From: Rhipicephalus microplus | Taxonomy: Eukaryota > Arthropoda > Arachnida > Ixodida > Ixodidae | Reading direction: 5' to 3' | DNA length: 64,000 bases | Assembly: GCF_043290135.1 (NCBI RefSeq) | Contig: NC_134704.1 | Coordinates: 25,538,501-25,602,500, forward strand | Shown here: positions 14,401-26,400 of the stretch, piece after piece | Position numbering within the stretch: the stretch's first letter is position 1 | Layout of the letters: every line of letters begins with the position of its first letter | Notes under the pieces: generated by a model | What the model saw: the letters and a program-made list of their open reading frames with translations, nothing else | The model's database searches: none | What the model was told of the DNA's origin: nothing | Program-made: the position numbers and the translations under genes

Positions 14401-17400
14401 CGCGAATCAATACTCCACTTTCGCCGATGTTGTTGCGGGACGATCCGCTAGGTCCCCAAGTCCACGCCGGGGAAACTAGAATCAGCGGCCTCCGGGGGTG
14501 GGACCGCTGTTAAGCTATCGTCAAAACAGCCTCCTCCGACCCTTCCACCGACCTTCGACGATTCCTTTCAGCCGACACCTCACATCGCTGACGAACCCGT
14601 TTCTGCTGACATTGCCGTTCGTGTCGACAACCATCCAGTGACTGCTCTAGTCGACACCGGCGCCGACTACTCAGTTATCAGCGCTGAACTTGTGGCTGAA
14701 CTCAGGAAAGTCACGACTCCTTGGGGGCATGGACCAAACCTTCGGACAGCCGGTGGTCATCTCTTGACACCAATCGGGAGATGCACCGCAAGGCTGCAAA
14801 TCTGTGAGTCGACGTTCGTTGCTTCTTTCGTTGTGCTTCCCGAATGCTCCCGGAAAGTAATCCTTGGTATGGATTTCCTTCGTGAGCACGGCGCTGTTAT
14901 AAATCTTCGAGACTGCCTCGTAACGTTTGCTGACGACTATGGCCCGAAGCCTAGAGATACCAATCCGCAGAAGACTGCGCTTCGCATTGTCGACGACACC
15001 GTTACACTTCCGCCACGCACCAGTATGTTCGTTACAGTACAGGGCGACATAGACCATGACAGTAGTGGTATCGCTGAAGCCAACCTTTCGGTGCTCTTGT
15101 CTCAGCAAATCTGTGTTGCCCGCGGCATAATTCAATTTAAACGTGGGATGACTGAGTTGTTGGTCACCAATTTTAGTGGATCATACCAACATTTGGCCAA
15201 GCGAACAACTATCGCTCATTTCGAATCCATTGACGATGAAGCGTGTACGACGATAGCCCCAATTTCTGCAGCCGTTGAAAGTGACACCGCGGTAACCGAT
15301 GCAGTCGATGTCAATCCGAAGCTGTCATGTGCACAGAAAGGGCAAATCCGCTGTATCCTCCGCATGTTTAGCGACTGTTTCGCGTCTACATCCAAGATAA
15401 AACAAACGCCAACCGTAAAGCACCGCATTGTCACTGACCATTCTGAGCGACCCATACGTCAACACGCCTACCGAGTATCACAAAAGGAACAAGAGGCTAT
15501 ACGTTCTCAAGTGAAGCAGATGCTCGAAGATGGCGTAATCCAACCCTCGAACAGTCCATGGTCGTCCCCCGTCGTACTGGTAAAAAAGAAGGACGGCACT
15601 CTCCGATTTTGCGTCGATTACCGCAAACTCAACAAAGTCACAAAGAAAGACGTTTATCCGCTTCCGCGCATCGACGACTCACTAGACCGCCTCCGACACG
15701 CCCGATACTTCTCCTCTATGGATTTACGCAGTGGCTACTGGCAGATCGAAGTTGATGAACGCGACCGAGAGAAAACAGCATTCATAACGCCTGATGGTCT
15801 GTACGAATTCAAGGTGCTGCCCTTCGGTCTGTGTTCTGCCCCTGCGACATTCCAGAGGATGATGGATACAGTGCTCTCCGGTCTCAAGTGGGAAGCATGC
15901 CTTGTTTACTTAGACGACGTCGTTGTCTTCTCCCAAACGTTTGAGCAGCATTTGCAGCGACTTAGATCTGTGTTTGCTGCAATTCGCACGGCAGGCCTAT
16001 CACTGAAACCCGAAAAATGTCATTTTGGTTACAACGAATTAAAGTTCCTCGGTCACCTTGTTAGCCCTGATGGTATTCGGCCGGACCCAGACAAAACATT
16101 GGCTGTCGCAGATTTTCCACCACCTACCAACAAACGTGATGTGCGTCGATTTTTAGGCCTCTGCGCATACTACAGACGCTTTGTGCAAAATTTCGCAAAC
16201 ATTGCCGAACCCCTCACTCGTCTGACAAAAGACGACGTTCCCTTCGTGTGGGGCCTTGAGCAAACACGCGCTTTCTCCGAGCTCCAGCAGCGTCTCCAAT
16301 CTGAGCCCTTACTCGGACACTACGACGAATATGCCGACACTGAACTACACACAGACGCCAGTAACATCGGCCTTGGTGCAGTCCTTGTCCAGTGGCAAGG
16401 CGGTGTCGAACGCCCTATTGCTTATGCGAGTCGGATTTTATCATCTGCGGAGGCAAATTACACAACAACTGAAAAGGAGTGCCTAGCTGTTGTCTGGGCA
16501 ATAGCTAAATTCAGACCGTACCTGTATGGTCGCCCGTTCAGAGTTGTTACCGATCATCATGCGCTCTGCTGGTTGGCGAACCTTAAAGACCCTTCCGGAC
16601 GTCTGGCCAGGTGGAGCTTACGCCTTCAGGAGTTCGATTTGACAGTCGTGTACAAGTCTGGCCGGAAGCATACTGACGCGGACTGCCTTTCCCGAGCTCC
16701 TCTTAAGACAGTGTCAGGTGATCACGATCTCGACGGCCGTTTTCTCTGCGCCGTTAGTGTATCCGACTTGGCCGAACAGCAGAAGAACGATTCCGAGCTT
16801 CGACAATTCATCGAATATCTCGAAGGCCGTACGCCGCATCCACCACCAGCATTCGCCCGCTCGTCATCATCGTTCTGCGTCCGCAGAAATATCCTCTATA
16901 AAAGAAACTTCGACCCTTACGCGACTGAGTACCTGCTCGTTGTCCCGCCAGCGTTACGAGCCGATGTCTTGTCCGCCTGTCACGATGAGCCTTCCTCAGG
17001 CCACTTGGGATACACACGTACCTTGGCCCGGATTCGCCAACACTACTACTGGCCTAAGCTCAGTCGAGACGTGAAGCATTACGTGAAGACGTGTCACGAG
17101 TGCCAGCGCCGTAAAGCACCACATCAGCGCCCAGCCGGCTTTTTGAAGCCCATCGCTCCTCCGACACAACCGTTCCAACAAATAGGCATGGATCTACTCG
17201 GACCTTTTCCCAAGTCTCGTGACGGCAACCGCTGGATTGTAGTCGCTACTGATTACATGACGCGCTACTGCGAAACGAAGGCATTACAACGTGGCACCGC
17301 CATTGAGACTGCCCACTTTTTTATGAAAAACATCGTCCTCCGACATGGAGCACCAGCAGTTGTCATAACTGATCGTGGCACAGCTTTTACCGCCCGGATG

Positions 17401-20400
17401 ATACAAGACGTCATGCAGCTTAGCGGCACAGTACATCGAAAAACTACTGCATACCACCCACAAAGCAACGGCCTTACAGAGCGACTAAACAAGACGATCG
17501 CCGACATGCTATCCATGTACGTTGACCAAGACCACAAAAACTGGGATGACATCCTCCCTTATGTCACGTTCGCTTACAACACCGCTGTGCAAGAAACAAC
17601 TGGATTCACACCATTCCGGTTGCTTCATGGCAGGGAGGTCACTACAATGCTGGATGCCATGCTTCTACCAGACAGACACCAGATTAGTGTCAAGACGAAC
17701 GAATTTATCAGACTGGCAGACGCGGCTCGTAAACTTGCAGTCGAACGAATCCATAAGCAACAATGCATCGACTCGCTGCGGTACAACGCTCGTCGTCGCG
17801 ATGTCTCTTACCAACCCGGAGAACGAGTATGGCTGTGGACTCCCAATCGACAACGGGGCCGGTCGGAAAAGTTGTTACGCCGCTATTTTGGTCCCTATAG
17901 AGTTCTCCGTCGTCTCAGCGAAGTGAACTACGAGGTTCTTGACGAGGACATGGCTCGTCAATCCCGCCGTTTACAACAGCCACACGTCGTCCATGTTTTG
18001 AGGATGAAACCATTTTACCAACGCTGACTATTCGTCACACTCCCTTGAGTAGACTTACAGTGATTGTGAACACCCCCTTGTGTACTGCTTATCGTGTGTG
18101 TTTTCATCTGGCAATAATGTTATGACATCGGGACGATGTCCTTTGGGAAGGGGGGTAATGCCACTAGTACAAGTTCTGAAACTATTATTTCTACAGATGC
18201 TAGCATGCTTGTATGTGCCGCTGTTCAGAAGAGGACAAAGATGCGCGTGGAGAGAAAAACAATAGTCGTACTGCCGTTGTTCGAATCAGTTTGACGTCCT
18301 TGTGTGCCCTTATCAGCAGGTTACAGTCACGTTGTAACGTGACAATATTCTTATGCGGAGTTTAAAAATCACACTTTAATCGAGTATCTTAAACAGGGCG
18401 AACTTGTGCCCTATGAGCAGGCAAGTAAAAAAAAAAAATGTCTATGTTAGCACTGCAAGAACTCACCATAATTTGGCAGCTCTTTTTCACTTGTTTTGGC
18501 AGTTTGCATGAGCCCGAGTTGTCAGCTGTGATCCTGGTGATTTGCTTCCTCTGTTTTGCACATACACCGTAAATGATGTGGAGAGCATAGCAAACGACTG
18601 ATACACGTGTGCTGAATGTATCTTGTATTACTGTGGAGCAAGGGTGGAGAACACATGTCAAGTTAAACCTTTATGTGGGACCCACATGCCTATTGGCATT
18701 GTCTCGCTTACTGTACCACCGGACTGGCCAAGAAGAACACAGGGGGTGTGGTTGCCTGTCTGCTTGCCCATCCTGAAGGAACTCGGTGGTCGTGTTTCTT
18801 CTACCCTCATTCATAAAATAATCATGTTGTACCATTACATGAAGCCTCAGAGTTGTCTTTCTTGTTGCTAACATTATTTGTGAATTCTGCAGCAGGGATT
18901 GTCTTGATAAGTATGACTGCGCTTACAATCTCGGTAAACAAAAAATCTATGTGCTACTCCTAAGGCTGTAATTTCTTTTTAAGAAAGAGTTGTTGTGCCT
19001 GACCTAAGAGCTTTGTCTTTGCAAGCTTGCCTTGCATCTATGTAGAAGGAGAAACATCTTAAACCTTCAGTGAGAGCAGGACAGAGACAGACTAAATGCT
19101 CTCCATCTCTGTCTTGCTGTTCTGTGGTTCACACTGCTTCTTGTTTTCTCTGGACTCGTACTGATTGGTCCAAAGAAACACTATTGCCTTGTGTGCCGCC
19201 TGTAAGTAGCCTTGGCTGGCTGAGGTTAATAAATGCTGAGCTGGTCTCCCCTTTTGGCTCGTCAATTTCAGGCAACCCTGGCGATGGTGGTCGTGCCGAT
19301 GGTACGACCTGGGGACTTGCGTGCGATTCTGGAACAGACGCGCTTTGTGAGCTTGGCTGCAGGTCGCCTCTGGGGCTTGCTGGAGCCAGGGGCCAGTGAG
19401 CTGCACCTCCGATCGGTCGAACTGCTGCAACTCCTCAACAATCTAACGCCAGAGCAGGATGGTTCCTGCGAAGACGTCTTGTGCCGGGCACTGGCCAGTG
19501 AGAATGACCAGGTATCTTCTGCCAAGGTTTCGTGAGTTAACCTCACTTGTGCTGTTGTTTTTCTGGCACTCTGGCAAAGCATAGGCTGCATGTACGGTTC
19601 TCACGAATTCAAATGCGACGTCAAATTAGTATACCTACTCGTATGCACAATTGCTTTAGATAACAGCGTGAGGTAAAGATGAATCTTATTTCTAAATAAA
19701 AGATGATGTTGGCTCTGATGTGCACGTTCTAGTCAAAATTATGTTGATATGACCAGAACAGAAGACGCTGGAAGCAATAATATGCGCATTAGAGCTAAAT
19801 TGACCTGCTTCAATCACTGAGTACTGTACATTGTACTCTGTATTGATTCTCTGAATCTCTGGCAAAGTATAGGCCACATGTTTTAAAGCCAGTGAGAATG
19901 TGTGCAGACTACATTGAGCCAAAGCTCTATTTTAGCACTCAGTGTGACCTGCACCTGTGCTATTACGTTGCAGCTATCCTTTTTTTCGGCTCTAGGGAAA
20001 CCATTGCTTTGTTCTTGTTTTTTTTTCTCTTTTCTTATCCTGCATCCCAGTTTGTTTCACTGGCATGACTGCCATTTCATGTTTTCGTGCTGTTGTGCTC
20101 ATCGGAGAGGTTACATTTTGCTTGATGCACTGCACTTCTCGGTGATCATACTTTGGTTTCATCATGTAGTGAGTAGACTCTACCATGTTATTGCTGCAAG
20201 CTGTGGTGGCTTAGTGACTGTGCTGTTCTTTTCTGAAACAGGAGGTTCTGTAATTGACTCCCGGGAAAGTTCTATGATTGCTCTATGTTCTACGCTTTGC
20301 AAATATGTTATGAGCCTGTGTGTGCAAGTATATGTGCACATTAAAGAATCTCGGGTCGTCGAAATTTCGGGAGCCCCACACTAAAGCATGCATGATGTTG

Positions 20401-23400
20401 TTGTTTTGGAAATGCTGTATCTTATTGATGTCTTTCGAAAACACTCCAGCTGGTAAAGATTGAACCAGTGTCTTCCTGCTGGTACTTTTCACAGCACCTG
20501 TACAATTACTTCACATGTTTTGATACATTGACCAACCTATTGCTTCAATTGCTGTAGTAAAATGGTAGCATCAAAGCTTCATTAAAATGCATGTGGGTGT
20601 GGTTTCTTTAATTCAGTATGTCTCATATGAAAATAAATTTTTTGGGTGTTCCAAATTTTTGCAGGAACAAACAGATGCCCAGAAAAGGTTTGCCATCCTC
20701 TGGCATCTGAGCAGAGACCTCAAGTTCAAGTCTACTCCATCAAACCTTGTTCGTCCATTTGACAGGTATACATGTTTAAATTAAGTGTAATTGTTTAAGT
20801 GACTTTTTTAAGTGTAATTGTTTAAGTGACTGTTTAAGTGTATTTGCACATTCCTTTGTGCAATTAGTAGATCACAGGGCTAGACATGGACTCACAGGAT
20901 TGATTCCCAGCCAGAATGCCTGCAATGTGCGGAGTCGCATTCGACCGATGCTCTTGTGCTCTAGTAAGATGTTTTCAGTGCACTCATTATGGCATCTATC
21001 ATAGTTAACTGCACTGTTACTTGAAGTCCCGGGGGGGGGGGGGGGGGGGACATAGCTTTTGGAGATATTTTGTAAGTGTGGTAAAACGAAAAAAAAAATC
21101 CTCTCTTATCTTTTTATGCTAGTTTCAAATACGCAAATTTTTCCTGTTGTGTTGTTTCCAGAGACGGTAAGAAAAGTGCTGTTCAATAGAAAGTGAATAC
21201 TGGCTATAGCCAGATGCTATAACGGGCTATAAATGTAATGCTGCAAACACTATTCAGATCAAAGCATCACTAGTCATTCTGCAGTTGACCAAAATTCAAT
21301 GTTTGCACCATGACTGCCATGGAAAAAAAACATAATAAATTTTTAGAAATATATTTGCAGAAATTGACCATTCTGCTTCCAGCAATCAAGTTTTAGAAAT
21401 ATGTCTGCAGAAATTGACAATTCTGCTCCCAGCACATAGTGATTTACAGTGTGAGCTTCAGGAAAAAAAAAAGTATTACCACTCTTGCTGATTTATGTTG
21501 GGACATGTCGTTCCGTAAAGCTAAAAAAGGACACAAGAACATTGCAGATTCAGCTTGTACTGATTTTACTAGACTTAACTTTGGCTTTACATGTGAAAAA
21601 ATAACTGTGGATTTTTTAATGCAATAAAAAACATTTTTCACGTAATATTATCAAAGAGCCTGTTTCGCAGAAATTTCAGTGTCGATGTCAACACTGCTGT
21701 CGACTGCTTCTTTAGTTGTGAAAGAGAAATCGGTCGTGGCCGTAAGTGAAAATTCCAGGTATAGTCTATGCAAATGAAAGAGCTTGGAGAGTGGTAAGAC
21801 AGCAAGTTGGGCCAGTCGATTGGAATTCATCGTGTGCTTCGTTTACAGCACAACGCTAGAGACACGAACACAAGAAAAGGACACGGCACTGACTCTCAAC
21901 TGATTTCTATCGAATAGTGAATTGTGAAGCATGTGTATACCAAGTTGGCTGAACTTTGGCATTTTTTGCAGCGCAGCTTTTTACTTATTTATTTTAAAAA
22001 TCTGTCATTATGTCATTAGGCATAGTATAGCACATTTTGCGTCCACCGACAGCGAAGGCAGGCTATTGATTGTGAAGGGGATAGTGTGTGTGAGTGTGGA
22101 TGCATGTGTGTGCAAATCGCTATCATGTTCAACTCTTAAAAGTGAAGCGAAAGATCCTAGACATGACAAGATTTCTAGACATGACAAGCAAGCCATGTTC
22201 TAGACATGACAAGCAAAGATTTCTAGACATGACATGTTCTAGACATGACAAGATTTCTAGACATGACAAGCAAGCCATGTTCCCCCTCCTCGTAATAAAT
22301 TTTTCCCATGGGTCATTTCTATGCCAGGTGCCTGTTCCAGATGCTGCACAGCCTGAGTAGACCTTCTGGGATGCAAAGGGCTGCCGCCCAAGTCTGGCTG
22401 AATCACTCGCTCATGCGAGGCGACCTTGCTCGACTGCTGGAGCCCTCCATGATGGTGCTTCTGCACCCGGACACTGCCCGCATTTCGGTGCAGCACGTGA
22501 GTGTGCGAGCAGGAGCTGCCACTACACATGCAGCGGTGACTGCGGATGCCGCCCCGGCCATCACCCACGACGACTCCAATGCAGAGGGCCGCATCTTCGC
22601 CATCAGCAGCGTTGGTGGAAATGTCATTTACCATGTGGACAAGACCAAGGCGACCGCTCTCACGGCTGGCAACACTAGTGCTGTCGCACCCTTGAACCCC
22701 GAGAGGAAAGTGCTGGCGCTGACCTCCATCGTTGGCCCTGAAAAGGGAAATGGTTCAAAGGTTAGAATCAGCTGGTTGTTTTGTTGTCATACAGTGTGGC
22801 TTCAGTATCATTTGTTGTCATTTTTTTTTTTATTGCAGGTTGTGACACGCAGTTCAAACGTAGATGTGGAGTTTCCCCCAGCACTTGAATCTTTGCATCA
22901 GATATCATTGTTCATCAATCCATTTGGGTCGCTGACTTCACTGGGAAGTGACTATGGTCTGGACTCGTATAGCTACGACCCTCCAGACCTCTCCAACGCA
23001 ACGCGAATCGATGGCTCCGCCCTGCGAAAGAGTTCGTTTGATGAGTCGGACGACCCAAGCTCCAAGGAGGACTCGCACACTGTTGTGCGATCGATACTCG
23101 ACGAGATACTGGACCTCGCCACTGCATCAGAGCCCAAGGAGCCCCTCGAAAGCACTACGCAGAACTTGTTCGGCGAGGACGCAACTCGACTGGAAGCCAC
23201 TTCCAACTCCCCTTTAGGGCAGCTTACCTCTCACCCCCTGCACACGCACCTCCTGTTGTACTGCCAAGTGTTCGATTCGCAGAAGACTCTGTATGCTCTC
23301 ACAGTGTTGAAGACCATTATAGAGTCAAACCCACGTGTGGCACTGTGCAGTATGGCGACCACAAGCGTGAGTAGCTCGTTGTCACAGCGTGGTGCGCAGC

Positions 23401-26400
23401 TGCAGACCTTGCTTGCTCGTCATCGCAAATCCGTCTTTGGCAACAACTTCCACGGCGAGCTGGCTCCAGAAGCACTTTCGGGCTACCGCAGCAGCATGTT
23501 TCTTGAGGTGCTGGTATCGGCCTGCTTATACTTTGTGCGAAGCTACTACCCAAGTCTGCCACAGACACACTTAACCCCAGCCGAGCTCTCGGGAAACCGG
23601 GACGTGCGGTTACTCTGTTGCGAGCTGTTGCGTTTGGTTTTTTCCGAGCTCGTTGCAGTTGTGCGGGACAGTGGCCGCAGTTTTGCCATCTACCTTAATG
23701 ACCTTCTCACTAGGTGCAAAGTGCAGAAGGCCCTTTTGCACTGTCTTGTAGCATCTGTGTATGGCTTCCAGAAACCGTCCTCGGAGAATGACAATGCTTT
23801 GACAGTTGGCATCATTGAGTTCAACGAAAAGATACCTGCTGGTGAGGGTTTGGCCGAGGACTTCCAGGAAACCTTTCAGGTGTGTGACTTTCATATGCTT
23901 TATCTGTTTTCTTGTTGAAGTTTGCTGCATCTTTGTTGAGGTGAAGTAAATGCAACTGCTTTGTAATTGAGCATTGTTCACTTGGTTCATCAGGCCACCA
24001 GTTACCACGCATAATGGCATAAATGGTCACGGTGAGGGCATGCCCCAGGATGTGTGCATACTTGAGCTTTTGCACACTTATCAAGGCAAAGCAACTGTGT
24101 ACAACGAAACCCATTAACATGATTTCTGATGTCCTGCGTGTGTCACTTTTGCACTAAATGGACTCGGCATAACTAAATACTTTATCTTATAACAACTACT
24201 ATATCTTTCTTTTGCAGGTCTACTTACTGCAACTGATTGCAGCGCTTATTGTATTTGAGGAGAGAGTCACTTCCCATATTGGAGAGGATGGCCATCCTGG
24301 CCTCAAGCCTGCCACTGAGAAGGCGGCACCCAAGATGCGGTTTCAGCCGCAGATGTCCACACTGCGATACCAACACAGTAAGTTTTAGAGTGAAGGCTTT
24401 TATGAGATCATAAGAATCGATTGTGGCGCCATAGTTGTCTGTCATCACCGCAGTCGCTGTTAGTGTCCATAACCACTCTTGCGGAATAAGAAGGTAAATA
24501 ACTAAATAAAAAAATATCCAGGACAGAGTGGGAATTCAATCTGCGTCCTCTGCGTGGCAGCCCAGTACTCTACCGAAGAGTTATGCCGGCGCTTGAAACT
24601 CTGTTGCAAACTTACCCTAGGCAGGCTTCATGTCGGATAAGGAATCATGTCAACATTTGTAATAAGGCATTTTGGAACAGTAAAATAACAATCAGGCATG
24701 ACAATGCGAATTGCATAACGAGTGGGTTGTTGAATGCTCAACACATGACAAAAGCTTCAGGCATGATTCGTCATCATCAGTTACAGCGTCAACAATGTGC
24801 ACATAATACCTCACAAGTGTGTAGCAGGTACCACTTTTTTGCAAAGAATGACTAGTATAATGGCATAGTGGACGCTTCCCCGCTACATAAAAATTATGAT
24901 TGTGGTTTAGTGGGTACCATGCAAGTAGTGGGTACCATGGAGTTGCCCCAAGAGTGTTAAAAAAAATACGCTCTAGAAAGGCAACTCTTCCAGCTTTAGC
25001 TGAGATTGTGTAGCACATTCTGTGCATGCCTGGCAGTTTTTTCACACTAAAGGGCAGTAGGCTGTGAGCCTAGATTTTTTCAACAACTTGGAAAAGGTGG
25101 CTACATTTATAGATGAGAAATCTGAAGCCATTTTTGTTTCGGATGACATGCATTTTTGCATAAAAAGCTGCTGGAAAATTAGGATTAGCGAGAATTCAAC
25201 CATCAGTTGCAGCTTGCGATGTATAGGTATCACACTTTGTTGCTTTGTTTAGATACACCCTTTCGACTGCTAAACACATGGTGGTATGAAATGAATCGAA
25301 ACTAAAGGCTACCAAATTTGACTTTGCCTGAATTTATAATTAAAGCAACTTTGCAAGTATGCAAGGCTGGTAATGTATACAGTGGAGCCCGCTTATAACG
25401 AACCTGAGCGTGACACGGTATCTATTCGCTGTATCCCGAAGTTCGTAATAAATGAAACACAGCTTTTAAAAAAGTTGCGACTGAAAACACACTTTTTTTG
25501 CCGCAAAAAGTTCGTGATGCACGTGCTTCGAAGAGCAGAAGCGATAAGGGTGGTCTCGAGTTAATTTAAAATGGCAGGGTGCTCGTTCACTAAAGCCCGT
25601 GGCATAAGCTGCATGGGGCACTGGCTCCAAAGTTTCGTCGTTCTCGCAATCCGATTTCTCGAAATCGCTCTCGTCACGTACTTCATTCACAATGCCCTAA
25701 TCCGTCCACGGTTTCGCAGTGTCGGCATCATCATCGGCCGTAATTAAACCATCGCAACAGATGTCCCACCCGCTCTCCCTGGTCGGAGTCGACGCACGCT
25801 GCCACAAATCGCCGCCGCAGTGGTCCTGTTCGGAAGCTTCAGACTCAGCATCGGGCCCGACGTCGATGAAGTCGACCTCGCGAAAGCAGTTCCGCGCGCA
25901 TTTAGCCGTCACCGCCGACCACGAAATATTCACCATCTCCACAGCTGAATACCGGGACGCCCGAAGCGGCAAGTTTGCTGCCAGGTGGTCAACAGCTGTG
26001 AGCAAGCGCTACGCAACGCGGCACCTGATGCGCGGATTATGGTCAAGCCAAGCGGTCACACTTTCGACGTTTTGCTGAACTGCAGGAAAAAAAAAGTGTG
26101 CTAGTCCTCCCGTCGGCCATCATGGCCACACACGCACACCAAGAGCGAGCAAGACGCGCATACACGACGCACATGCCAGAACACATGGAACAGCTCTGGG
26201 CCCGTTTCCAGTCAGAAAACGAAACTAATTCAAGCCAGCGTGGCAGGCGTCGCGGAGCAGTGGAGACGGGCGAAGGGGTTGTGATCAAGAGAGGAGAGCA
26301 GACTTATGAAAGAAGGGCAAGGAGTTGCAATAAAGAGAGGGGAGGATGCGGCGGGAGGGCGACCTTGAAAACCAAAACACACGGTAAGGAGGCAGGTTGG

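Larger units (their letters stand above)
12849..18344 (+). mobile_element. Complete, young Ty3/gypsy LTR retrotransposon
   Basis: 5496-bp element with 186-bp LTRs (12849-13034 and 18159-18344), each starting TG and ending CA. A 4-bp target duplication ATAT lies at 12845-12848 and 18345-18348. The LTRs differ at one base that I can find (C at 12940, G at 18250). A primer-binding site follows the 5' LTR, a purine tract precedes the 3' LTR, and gag and pol are both open. There is no envelope gene: pol ends at 18027 and only about 130 bp remain before the LTR. It lies in a Dop1 intron in the sense orientation. Confidence 0.95.

Noticed and set aside
18028..18158. Envelope gene in the gypsy element
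   Set aside because: Only about 130 bp separate pol from the 3' LTR, which leaves no room for an env frame.
22155..22283. CRISPR-like array
   Set aside because: Repeats are only about 11-14 bp with spacers that are themselves repeats. The context is an animal intron.
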